A stretch of DNA of 64,000 bases, taken from NCBI GenBank assembly GCA_959602365.1, contig CAUGSS010000002.1, positions 1-64,000 on the forward strand, written 5' to 3'. The position numbers and the translations under genes are program-made. The notes under the pieces were generated by a model. The model worked only from the letters and a program-made list of their open reading frames with translations, did not search any database and was not told the DNA's origin. Shown here piece after piece: positions 8,428 through 20,433 of the stretch. Within the stretch, counting starts at the first letter, position 1. Each line of letters begins with the position of its first letter. Origin of the DNA: an uncultured Eubacteriales bacterium. Its GTDB lineage: Bacteria > Bacillota > Clostridia > Oscillospirales > Oscillospiraceae.

Positions 8428-8481
8428 TGAAAACGGTGTATTTTGCCTGCCGGCTGATGCGGCTCATTTCTAACTGCAAAC

Positions 8482-8510
8482 AGCATACAACAAATTCGCA
8501 CGTTTTGCAA
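8482..8510 (-). promoter_or_regulatory. Promoter of glnN
   Basis: Minus strand TTGCAA (8510-8505), 17-base spacer, TATGCT (8487-8482). The transcript would start near 8475, about 140 bases before the glnN ATG. Confidence 0.7.
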
Positions 8511-8622
8511 GTCTTATTTTATGTTTATTCAAAATCACGCAAAACAATCCCGGGAGATTGGATGTTTTTATGGAAAACTGACTGAGAATGAATTTCCTGC
8601 TTCAAAAAGTGCGCCAGAATGC

Positions 8623-8650
8623 TTGACAGACGTGGGCGGTCGTGTATACT
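8623..8650 (+). promoter_or_regulatory. Promoter of glnA
   Basis: TTGACA (8623-8628), 16-base spacer, TATACT (8645-8650). The leader of about 80 bases contains GC-rich hairpins (GGCGC/GCGCC near 8684-8697 and a CCGGCGCGCCGG palindrome near 8701) but no T-run. A TAGCT-TTTGGC-AGCTG hairpin near 8667-8682 has a six-base loop but lacks the loop-1 adenine. Confidence 0.8.
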
Positions 8651-8736
8651 AATGAATAATATGTCCTAGCTTTTGGCAGCTGAGGGCGCCAAAGCGCCGC
8701 CCGGCGCGCCGGCAGTGCGGAAAGGAAGTGTGCTCC

Positions 8737-10065
8737 GTGTCCCTGACCAAAGAAGATATCTCCCGTATTATTGAGGAGGAGGATGTGAAGTTCATCCGCA
8801 TGCAGTTTGTGGATGTGCTGGGCCAGCTGAAAAATGTTGCGATTACCGCCTCCCAGCTCCCCCGGGCGCTGGACGGAATGGTCTCTATTGACGGCCACTC
8901 CATTGAGGGCTTCACCAGTGTCAATGCCTCGGATCAGTATCTGGTGCCGGATTTGGACACCTTCTGCATCTACCCCTGGCGCCCCCAGCGGGGCAAGGTG
9001 GCGAGACTGATCTGCGATGTGTACAACACTGACGGCACCCCCTTCGTGGGAGACCCCAGAGCGGTGCTGAAGCGTGTGGTCCGCCGGGCGGAGAAGATGG
9101 GGTATACACTGAATGTGGGCCCGGAGTGTGAGTTCTTCCTCTTTCAGACAGATGAGGACGGCATGCCCACCACCCGGACCAATGACGAGGCCGGCTATTT
9201 CGATCTGGGCCCTCTGGACCACGGGGAGGCCACCCGGCGGGAGATCTGCCTGGCCCTGGAACAGATGGGCTTCGAGGTGGAGGCCTCTCACCACGAGTGC
9301 GCCGCCGGCCAGCACGAGATCGATTTTAAATATGATGAGGCCCTGCGCACCGCAGACAACATCATGACCTTCAAGCTGGGGGTCAAGGTGCTGGCCCAGC
9401 GCAGCGGACTTCACGCCACCTTTATGCCGAAGCCGATCTATGGCATCAGCGGCTCCGGGATGCATCTGAACATGTCGCTCTTCCGCAACGGAAAGAACGT
9501 GTTTTACAGCCCCACCGGGGAGCGGGAACTCTCCCCTGAGGCCTACGCCTTTATTGCCGGACTGCTGGCCCATGTCCGGGGCTTTACCGCCGTGACCAAC
9601 CCTCTGGTCAATTCCTACAAGCGGCTGGTCTCCGGCCATGAGGCCCCCTGCTATGTGGCCTGGTCCACCTCCAACCGCTCTGCGCTGATCCGCATCCCCG
9701 CCCACCGGCGGGAGGGCACCCGGGTGGAGCTGCGCTCTCCGGATCCCACCTGCAACCCCTATCTGGCCCTGGCGGTCACCCTGGCGGCGGGGCTGGACGG
9801 CATCGAGCGCTTCATGACGCCGCCCTCTGAGGTCAAGGAGAACCTGTACGCCATGGATGAGGCCGGGCGCCGGGCCAAGGGGGTGGAGACCCTGCCCCGG
9901 GACCTGAATGAGGCGCTGGAGCTGATGCGGCAGGATAAGCTGGTCATGGACACCCTGGGAGAACATGTGGCCCAGGCGTTCCTGCGCAGCAAGCAGGCGG
10001 AGTGGGAGGCGTACAACGCCCATGTCTCCGCTTGGGAGATTGACAAGTACATGATCGCATACTGA
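8737..10065 (+). CDS. glnA: Glutamine synthetase, type I
   Basis: 442 residues, the size of the GSI-alpha subclass of Firmicutes. Start GTG 8737 is preferred over GTG 8728 because AAAGGAAG (8721-8728) gives normal spacing only to 8737. Motifs: MQFVDVLGQLKN near 20, GSSI.EGF-type HSIEGFT near 52, VGPECEFFLF near 125, GSGMHLNMSLF near 242, NSYKRLVSGHEAP near 292 and NRSALIRIPAHR near 313. The adenylylation tyrosine context of GSI-beta is not seen, so feedback control without adenylylation is expected. The ANTAR gene follows 42 bases downstream on the same strand and probably in the same transcript. Confidence 0.96.
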   Translation: MSLTKEDISRIIEEEDVKFIRMQFVDVLGQLKNVAITASQLPRALDGMVSIDGHSIEGFTSVNASDQYLVPDLDTFCIYPWRPQRGKVARLICDVYNTDGTPFVGDPRAVLKRVVRRAEKMGYTLNVGPECEFFLFQTDEDGMPTTRTNDEAGYFDLGPLDHGEATRREICLALEQMGFEVEASHHECAAGQHEIDFKYDEALRTADNIMTFKLGVKVLAQRSGLHATFMPKPIYGISGSGMHLNMSLFRNGKNVFYSPTGERELSPEAYAFIAGLLAHVRGFTAVTNPLVNSYKRLVSGHEAPCYVAWSTSNRSALIRIPAHRREGTRVELRSPDPTCNPYLALAVTLAAGLDGIERFMTPPSEVKENLYAMDEAGRRAKGVETLPRDLNEALELMRQDKLVMDTLGEHVAQAFLRSKQAEWEAYNAHVSAWEIDKYMIAY

Positions 10066-10107
10066 ATCCTGACCAGACGCATGGAGAGAGGGAGGAAGTG
10101 ATGCCGA

Positions 10108-10641
10108 GTGGAAAAGGTCATTGTTGCGTTTGAGAGCGAGAAGGCCTGTGAACGCATCTGTGATATACTGGAGAGCGGCGGCGTTGCCGCCTGTTACCGG
10201 GCCCACAGCGGGGGCGAGGTAAAGCGCCTGGTGGCCAAACAGCACATCGGCACCGTGGTATGCGGATACAAACTGCGGGACGAGACCGCAGAGGACCTCT
10301 TCTATGACCTGCCGGCGGCCAGCACCATGCTGGTGATTGCGCGGCAGAACATGTTGGACCTGCTCAGCGATGATATCTTTTCGCTGCCCGCCCCGGTGAC
10401 CCGAGGCGACCTGTGTGCCAGCGTCAGCATGGTGCTCCAGATGGGGCGCCGGCTGGAGCGGGTGCTGCGTCCAAAGCGCAATGAGGAGGAAACCCAGGTG
10501 GTGGAAAAGGCAAAGCGCCATCTGATGGAGCGGGAAGGGCTGACGGAAGAGGAGGCCCACCGGTATATCCAGAAGAAGAGTATGGACAGCGGAGCCAGAA
10601 TGGTGCAGACCGCCATCCTGGTTCTGGAGGACCGGGCCTGA
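10108..10641 (+). CDS. ANTAR-domain transcription antiterminator with degenerate receiver domain
   Basis: 177 residues from GTG 10108 (GGAGGAAG upstream; the nearby ATG 10101 is out of frame). Residues about 1-115 fold like a receiver (VIVAFESEKACERICDIL...), but the acidic pocket and phospho-acceptor aspartate are missing: the site reads VVCGYKLRDE. Residues about 122-177 are the RNA-binding ANTAR domain (VVEKAKRHLMEREGLTEEEA..YIQKKSMD). ANTAR proteins bind RNA hairpins with AxxGxx loops and prevent formation of terminators. Such hairpins lie in the leaders of amt, glnN and gltB in this window. The gene lies between glnA and dapL. Without the aspartate, the nitrogen signal probably arrives through a protein partner or ligand. 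Confidence 0.9.
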   Translation: MEKVIVAFESEKACERICDILESGGVAACYRAHSGGEVKRLVAKQHIGTVVCGYKLRDETAEDLFYDLPAASTMLVIARQNMLDLLSDDIFSLPAPVTRGDLCASVSMVLQMGRRLERVLRPKRNEEETQVVEKAKRHLMEREGLTEEEAHRYIQKKSMDSGARMVQTAILVLEDRA

Positions 10642-10692
10642 TGGGTTTTAGAACACAGCATGGCTCTGGAGATCAATATAGGAGGAAGAAAC

Positions 10693-11916
10693 GTGGCTAA
10701 GATCAATCCCAATTATCAAAAGCTGCCGGGCAGCTATCTGTTTTCCGAGATTGCCCGGCGCACCGCCGCCTATTCCCAGGCCCATCCCGAGGCCAGGCTC
10801 ATCAAGATGGGCATTGGCGACGTCACCCTGCCCCTGGCCCCGGCGGTCATCGCCGCCATGCACGAGGCGGTGGAGGAGATGGCCCACAAGGAGACCTTCA
10901 AGGGCTACGGCCCGGAGCAGGGCTATGATTTCCTGCGCCGTGCCATCGCCGGGCAGGACTTCCGCGCCCGGGGGGTGGACATCGCCGAGGACGAGATCTT
11001 CGTCTCCGACGGGGCCAAGAGCGACTGCGGCAACATCGGCGACATCCTGAGCGTGGACAACAAGGTGGCCGTCTGTGACCCGGTCTATCCGGTCTATGTG
11101 GACACCAACGCCATGGCCGGCCGGGCGGGGGACTATGACGAGGCCAGGCAGGGCTGGACCAATCTCTATTATATGCCCACCACCGCCGAGAACGGCTTCT
11201 CCCCGGCGCTGCCCCGGGAGAAGGTGGACGTGATCTACCTCTGCTCCCCCAACAACCCCACCGGCACCGTGCTGAACTACGATCAGCTCAAGGCCTGGGT
11301 GGATTACGCCAATGAAAACGACGCCATCATCCTCTTCGACGCGGCCTATGAGCGCTTCATTGTGGAGGAGGGGGTGCCCCACTCCATCTTTGAGGTGGAG
11401 GGTGCCAAGACCTGCGCCATCGAGTTCCGCTCCTTCTCCAAGACCGCCGGCTTCACCGGCGCCCGCTGCGGCTACACCGTGGTGCCCAAGCAGCTGGTCC
11501 GGGAGGGCCAGAGCCTGAACGCCATGTGGAACCGCCGCCAGACTACCAAGTTCAACGGCGCGTCCTATATCATCCAGAAGGGCGCCGCCGCCATCTATAC
11601 CGAGCAGGGCAGGCGGGAGATCGAGGCCAACATCGCCTACTACCAGGCCAACGCCAAGCTCATCAAGGAGAGCCTGTCCAAGTGCGGCCTGACGGTCTAC
11701 GGCGCGGTGAACAGCCCCTATGTCTGGTGCAAGACTCCGGAGGGCATGGGTTCCTGGGACTTTTTCACCCTGCTGCTGGAGCAGGCCAACGTGATCACCA
11801 CCCCCGGCGCCGGCTTCGGCCCCAGCGGGGAGGGGTATATCCGGCTCACCGCCTTCGGCGATGCCGACGCCACCCGGGAGGCAGTCTCCCGAATCGAAGC
11901 ACTGCTGGGAAAGTAA
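10693..11916 (+). CDS. dapL: LL-diaminopimelate aminotransferase
   Basis: 407 residues, typical for DapL. Start GTG 10693 has AGGAGGA seven bases upstream and gives the family N-terminus (AKINPNYQKLPGSYLFSEIA). It converts tetrahydrodipicolinate and glutamate directly to LL-diaminopimelate, for lysine and peptidoglycan, bypassing succinylated or acetylated intermediates. PLP lysine is in SFSKTAGFTG (about residue 250). SPNNPTGT, the YPVYVDTNAMAGR segment and GYIRLTAFG are present. It sits downstream of glnA-ANTAR with 51 bases between and upstream of gltB, and it consumes glutamate, linking it to the cluster. Confidence 0.96.
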   Translation: MAKINPNYQKLPGSYLFSEIARRTAAYSQAHPEARLIKMGIGDVTLPLAPAVIAAMHEAVEEMAHKETFKGYGPEQGYDFLRRAIAGQDFRARGVDIAEDEIFVSDGAKSDCGNIGDILSVDNKVAVCDPVYPVYVDTNAMAGRAGDYDEARQGWTNLYYMPTTAENGFSPALPREKVDVIYLCSPNNPTGTVLNYDQLKAWVDYANENDAIILFDAAYERFIVEEGVPHSIFEVEGAKTCAIEFRSFSKTAGFTGARCGYTVVPKQLVREGQSLNAMWNRRQTTKFNGASYIIQKGAAAIYTEQGRREIEANIAYYQANAKLIKESLSKCGLTVYGAVNSPYVWCKTPEGMGSWDFFTLLLEQANVITTPGAGFGPSGEGYIRLTAFGDADATREAVSRIEALLGK

Positions 11917-11951
11917 ACCGGCGCTGACGCAGAATCAAACAATCCAATCAG

Positions 11952-12040
11952 ACGTCTCAAAGGGGAGGCGGACAGGGGAAAGGCCGATTCATTTCGACCC
12001 ACACCCCTGCTTGCCGCACGCCTTTGAGACGTTTTCTTTT
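11952..12040 (+). promoter_or_regulatory. gltB leader: terminator with overlapping ANTAR-type hexaloop
   Basis: ACGTCTCAAAGG (11952-11963) pairs perfectly with CCTTTGAGACGT (12021-12032) and is followed by TTTTCTTTT (12032-12040), a convincing intrinsic terminator only 19 bases before gltB. The alternative hairpin is CGTCTC, loop AAAGGG, GAGGCG (11953-11970). It has a 6-bp stem (one G-T pair) and the same loop as in the glnN leader. The two structures are exclusive. No separate promoter is obvious, so it may gate read-through from glnA-ANTAR-dapL. Confidence 0.7.
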
Positions 12041-12058
12041 ATGGAAAGGGGTACAGAT

Positions 12059-16609
<4,551 letters not shown>

Positions 16610-16622
16610 GGAGGGAATTGTC

Positions 16623-18122
16623 ATGGGAAAGAAAACCGGTTTTCTGGACTACCAGCGCTGCGGCAATCCCGCCATTGATCCGCTGGAGCGCATTCAAAAT
16701 TTTAACGAGTTCCACCCGATGCTCCCGGAGGCGGAGCGGCGGAAGCAGGGCGCCCGGTGCATGGACTGCGGCGTGCCCTTCTGTCAGGCGGGGATGAACC
16801 TGGGCGGAGCGGGTTACTCGGGCTGTCCGCTCCACAACCTGATCCCCGAGTGGAACGACATGATCTATCAGGGCAACTATCCCCACGCCCTGAGCCGTCT
16901 GCTCAAGACCAGCAATTTCCCCGAGTTCACCAGCCGGGTGTGCCCCGCCCTCTGCGAGGCGGGCTGCACCTGCGGGCTGAACGGGGAGGCGGTCACCGTC
17001 AAGGAGAACGAGTTCTTCCTGGTGGAGTACGGCTTCTCCCAGGGGCTGATCCAGCCCCGGATCCCCGAGGTGCGCACCGGCAAGAAGGTGGCGGTGGTGG
17101 GCAGCGGCCCCTCCGGCCTGGCGGTGGCCGACCAGCTCAACCACCGGGGCCACTGGGTCACAGTCTTTGAGCGCTCCGACCGGGTGGGCGGCCTGCTGAT
17201 GTACGGCATCCCCAACATGAAGCTGGAAAAGCAGATCGTCCAGCGCCGGGTGGACCTGATGGCCCGGGAGGGGGTCACCTTCGTCACCTCCGCCGACGTG
17301 GGCAATACCACCTCCGCCCAGTCCCTGCTGGAGGAGTTTGACGCGGTGGTGCTCTGCTGCGGGGCCTCCAATCCCCGCAACCTCTCCGGCCCCGGCCGGG
17401 AGGAGTGCCAGGGCATCTATTTCGCCGTGGACTTCCTGAAGGCCAATACCAAGAGCCTGCTGGACTCCAATCTGACCGACGGGAACTATATCTCCTGCAA
17501 GGGGAAGGACGTGGTCATCGTGGGGGGCGGCGACACCGGCAACGACTGCATCGGCACCGCCATCCGCCACGGCTGCAAGAGCGTCACCGCCATCGAGATG
17601 ATGCCCAAGGCCCCGGACCAGCGGGCCGAGAACAACCCCTGGCCCCAGTGGCCCCGGGTGTGCAAGACCGACTACGGCCACGAGGAGGCCATCGCCGTCT
17701 TCGGCACCGATCCCCGGCGCTATCAGACCACCGTCAAGGAGTTCCTGCCCGACGAGCAGGGCAGCCTGCGGGCGGTCAAAATTGTCCACCTGAGGCCCGA
17801 GGCCGACCCCAAGACCGGCCGCACCAACATGGTGGAGATCCCCGGCACCGAGGAGGAGCTGCCCTGCGACATCCTGCTCATCGCCGCCGGCTTCCTGGGG
17901 ACCCAGTCCTATGTGGCCGAGGCCTTCGGGGTGGAGCTGGACGGCCGCACCAACGTCAAGACCGAGCCCGGCCGATACAAGACCAATGTGGAGAAGGTGT
18001 TCACCGCCGGCGACATGCACCGGGGCCAGTCCCTGGTGGTCTGGGGGGTGGCCGAGGGCCGGGCCGCCGCCCAGGAGGTGGATGAGTACCTGATGGGCTA
18101 CTCCGCCCTCCGGAAGCCCTGA
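16623..18122 (+). CDS. gltD: Glutamate synthase (NADPH) small subunit
   Basis: 499 residues, starting 13 bases after gltB with GAGGAGGGAA before ATG 16623. N-terminal cysteine clusters (CMDCGVPFCQ, GCPLHNLIPEW, CPALCEAGC) bind 4Fe-4S centres. GSGPSGLAVADQL near 163 binds FAD and GGGDTGNDCIG near 301 binds NADPH. The protein passes electrons from NADPH to GltB. The C-terminal segment FTAGDMHRGQSLVVWGVAEG matches the family. Translational proximity to gltB supports equal production. Confidence 0.97.
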   Translation: MGKKTGFLDYQRCGNPAIDPLERIQNFNEFHPMLPEAERRKQGARCMDCGVPFCQAGMNLGGAGYSGCPLHNLIPEWNDMIYQGNYPHALSRLLKTSNFPEFTSRVCPALCEAGCTCGLNGEAVTVKENEFFLVEYGFSQGLIQPRIPEVRTGKKVAVVGSGPSGLAVADQLNHRGHWVTVFERSDRVGGLLMYGIPNMKLEKQIVQRRVDLMAREGVTFVTSADVGNTTSAQSLLEEFDAVVLCCGASNPRNLSGPGREECQGIYFAVDFLKANTKSLLDSNLTDGNYISCKGKDVVIVGGGDTGNDCIGTAIRHGCKSVTAIEMMPKAPDQRAENNPWPQWPRVCKTDYGHEEAIAVFGTDPRRYQTTVKEFLPDEQGSLRAVKIVHLRPEADPKTGRTNMVEIPGTEEELPCDILLIAAGFLGTQSYVAEAFGVELDGRTNVKTEPGRYKTNVEKVFTAGDMHRGQSLVVWGVAEGRAAAQEVDEYLMGYSALRKP

Positions 18123-18143
18123 ACTCTCTGACGGATACCCCAA

Positions 18144-18180
18144 ATGGGGCTGTTGCAAATCCTGCAACAGCCCCATTTTT
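18144..18180 (+). terminator. Terminator of gltBD
   Basis: ATGGGGCTGTTGCA, a five-base loop, TGCAACAGCCCCAT, then TTTTTG. It ends the long nitrogen-assimilation transcript. Confidence 0.92.
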
Positions 18181-18361
18181 GTCATTCTGGGCGTTTCACT
18201 TTTCGCCATCCAGAAGTGCCCCGATTTTCGCCGTCCTGGAACGCCCTGTTTTTCGTCATCCTGAGCGCCCCGTTTCGTCATCCTGAGCGCCAGCGAAGGA
18301 TCTTTTGCCCGACCTTTTCCCCTGGGATCCATACCCTTCGCCACCTTGGGGCTCAGCGTGA
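18181..18361. repeat. Dispersed intergenic repeat (tandem degenerate 'GTCATCCTGAGCG' units)
   Basis: The unit GTCATCCTGAGCGCC occurs exactly twice (starting near 18255 and 18276). Three degenerate relatives precede them (from 18181, 18204 and 18228). The last copy continues into CAGCGAAGGATCTTTTGCC, and GCTCAGCGTGAC near 18351 is a facing partial copy. This CATCCTGAGCG...AAGGATCT sequence type is a familiar dispersed intergenic repeat in gut Firmicutes (general knowledge). No ORF is convincing here. Confidence 0.65.
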
Positions 18362-18420
18362 CAGCGTCACTTCCTTTTGCAGCAATTCCATTCGCGCCCT
18401 TGGCTGTGGGCGGCCGGTCC

Positions 18421-19710
18421 TCAGCAGTGCCTGCCCCCGGCGTCGGGAAAATCCTTCAGGGATTTCCCGGTGTACTGCACCGCGATCCGGTCCTCAGGGC
18501 GGGCGTCGGTGAGATAGAGCACCGCCAGAAACAGCCACTCCAGGGGCTTCATCAGTAGGTAGACGGCGTCGGCGGCGTAGGGGGAGCGGATGAGCCTGGC
18601 CACCGGAAATCCGTACTTGTCGTAGAAGCCCCGCACCGCCCGGTGAAACTGGGGCGTCCGCTCCTCCAGTATCTGTTCAAAAGCGTTGGCCACGCAGAGC
18701 TGGCGGTTGACGATGACCTGATGGCCGTGGCGCACCCCCAGCCGCAGGGGCTTGACCAGCTTCCGGTGGCCCCCCGCCGCCACGGTGCACAGGTAGTGCT
18801 CGTCGTAGTAGACGTTCTGGGGGGCCACCCGCCGGGAGAGGTTCCAGTCGCTGGTCTCCGTCCAGGCCCGGATGGCCCCGTCGGGGGCCTGGCCGAAGAG
18901 AACCAGAAGGCCGGTCAGCACCCCCAGCAGGGGCCACATCAACAGGAAGGCCAGCAGCGGCCACAGTTTTGATTGACATAATATCCGATCACAGGCGTTC
19001 AGCAGGGAAGAGGAATACCGCCCCGCCCTCCGGTCCAGCGCCCGCCACTCGGCCCCCTTGCGCCGCACCGTCCGGGCGGTGATGACCAGCAGATTCAGGG
19101 GGAGCAGCCCCAGCCGCCAGCTCTCCATCAGGGGCGGGGTGATCACCTGGACGCTCCAGAGAATCCCCGCCCCGCAGGCCAGGTACATCCCAGCCAGGCA
19201 GACCACGCAAAGCAGGGGCGGCAGCTTTTTCAGGGGCACATAGTTCAGCAACAGATAACCCGCCAGCCCCGCCAGCAGCAGCGCCAGCACCGCGGGCAGG
19301 TGCCAGGTGGCGATGGGGGTGTGGGTCTCGCTGTTGGACAGGGTGGCCGTCCAGTCCGCCCCGAACACCACGTCCCGGGTCAGGCTCAGATAGAGAGGGG
19401 TGTACAGGCACCCCAGGGAGAGGGTAAGGGCGTCAAAGACCCGCTCCTGCCGCTCCAGGGACCGGTCGGGCCGGCGGAGCAGCAGGAGAAACTGGGCGGC
19501 GGTGAGCACCTGGGGATAGAAAAAGAACAGGGCGATCAACACCGCCAGCAGCAGGGAGAAGGTCAGCGCCGCCAGCGCCTCCCCCGGGGACATCCCAGGC
19601 AGCTCCGGCCCCCCGTTGACCAGCCAGAGCACCGGCAGGGCCGCCGCCTCCAGGGCCAGCGCCCCCAGCAGGGAGGAGAGAATGTAGTGTTTTTGGATGA
19701 ACTGCCTCAT
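18421..19710 (-). CDS. Uncharacterised multi-pass membrane protein (possibly DUF6688-like)
   Basis: 429 residues. ATG 19710 is chosen because AGAGG lies at good spacing; GTG 19719 is 3 residues longer. About seven hydrophobic segments occur up to residue 280: one near 12-30, paired segments near 45-80, then several from 130 to 205 and one near 248-268. A soluble C-terminal part follows with conserved-looking stretches NVYYDEHYLCTVAAGGHRK, RHGHQVIVNRQLCVANAFE and MKPLEWLFLAVLYLTD. These resemble a domain of unknown function found in gut bacteria (I believe DUF6688; not checked). Single gene, no terminator clearly assigned, divergent from mrnC. No function can be inferred. Confidence 0.75.
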   Translation of the reverse strand: MRQFIQKHYILSSLLGALALEAAALPVLWLVNGGPELPGMSPGEALAALTFSLLLAVLIALFFFYPQVLTAAQFLLLLRRPDRSLERQERVFDALTLSLGCLYTPLYLSLTRDVVFGADWTATLSNSETHTPIATWHLPAVLALLLAGLAGYLLLNYVPLKKLPPLLCVVCLAGMYLACGAGILWSVQVITPPLMESWRLGLLPLNLLVITARTVRRKGAEWRALDRRAGRYSSSLLNACDRILCQSKLWPLLAFLLMWPLLGVLTGLLVLFGQAPDGAIRAWTETSDWNLSRRVAPQNVYYDEHYLCTVAAGGHRKLVKPLRLGVRHGHQVIVNRQLCVANAFEQILEERTPQFHRAVRGFYDKYGFPVARLIRSPYAADAVYLLMKPLEWLFLAVLYLTDARPEDRIAVQYTGKSLKDFPDAGGRHC

Positions 19711-19804
19711 GTGTTTCACCTCTTTGCAAAGACACTATAACCGTGTGAACATCGAATGTCAAGTAAAAAATATTGATAAACGATAAAACTGGGCGATGCG
19801 CGAC

Positions 19805-19832
19805 TTGCAAATTTGGCGCGCTGTGTTACAAT
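19805..19832 (+). promoter_or_regulatory. Promoter of the mrnC-rqcH transcript
   Basis: TTGCAA (19805-19810), 16-base spacer, TACAAT (19827-19832). The start would be near 19839, leaving a leader of about 178 bases. Confidence 0.7.
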
Positions 19833-19849
19833 GGAAGCTGACAAACGCA

Positions 19850-20002
19850 GCCGTTCCCCGCACATTGTCGCCGGGGAGCGGGACATGCTTACCGCATGCG
19901 CTGTACCTGGGAGTTCGGCGGAGATCCGCCTTTTGCCCAGACTTGGCTGGGGTGGTCTTGTGCCTCGGCAACACACTGGAGGCCGGAAACCGAACGGTCC
20001 GG
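19850..20002 (+). ncRNA. Structured leader RNA of unknown class upstream of mrnC
   Basis: CCGTTC (19851-19856) and GAACGG (19992-19997) can close a domain of about 145 bases. Inside are CCCCG/CGGGG (near 19856-19881), CATGC/GCATG (near 19885-19899), CTGGG/CCCAG enclosing GGCGG/CCGCC (19908-19942), and GCCTC/GAGGC (near 19961-19983). I compared it by eye with T-box, SAM, FMN, TPP, cobalamin, glycine, lysine, ZTP, THF, 6S and SRP RNA consensus features and found no match. It could be a regulatory leader or an unlisted small RNA. Confidence 0.4.
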
Positions 20003-20016
20003 GGAGGATAAGAGAG

Positions 20017-20433
20017 ATGACAGACTATTTTGACCTGCACCTGTCCCGAGAGGAACAGCTTCCCCTCAGCGCCTTGGGGATGGCCCACCTGGGGGACGGG
20101 GTGTATGAGCTGATGGTGCGCTCCTGGCTGATTTTGCAGGGTTTTGGAAAGAAGGGGAACCTGCACCGGGAGACAGTGGCCCGGGTGCGGGCCTCCTATC
20201 AGGCCAAGGCCCTGGCGCGGATTGAGCCGCTGCTGACGGCGGAGGAGACCGCCGTGGCCCACCGGGGGCGCAACGCCCACGTGGGCAGTATTCCGAAAAA
20301 CGCCACCCGGGGGGAGTACGCCCACGCCACCGCCCTGGAGGCCCTGTTCGGCTATCTCTACCTGAACGGCCGCCGGAAGCGGCTCAACGAGCTGTTTGAA
20401 GAGATCATGAAGGAGGAAGACGATGCCACTTGA
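20017..20433 (+). CDS. mrnC: Mini-ribonuclease III
   Basis: 138 residues. ATG 20017 follows GGGGAGG by nine bases; the in-frame extension upstream is the structured leader. It is an RNase III catalytic domain without the dsRNA-binding domain: LSALGMAHLGDGVYEL carries the metal-binding aspartate, RGRNAHVGSIPKNAT is the family hallmark, and EYAHATALEALFGYLYL supplies the second acidic site. Mini-III matures 23S rRNA ends in Firmicutes. Its stop region overlaps the rqcH start by 11 bases, so the two are translationally linked. Confidence 0.95.
   Translation: MTDYFDLHLSREEQLPLSALGMAHLGDGVYELMVRSWLILQGFGKKGNLHRETVARVRASYQAKALARIEPLLTAEETAVAHRGRNAHVGSIPKNATRGEYAHATALEALFGYLYLNGRRKRLNELFEEIMKEEDDAT

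Noticed and set aside
19839..20016. T-box leader before mrnC
   Set aside because: There is no conserved T-box TGGNACCGCG sequence and no terminator/antiterminator pair; mrnC is not an aminoacyl-tRNA gene.
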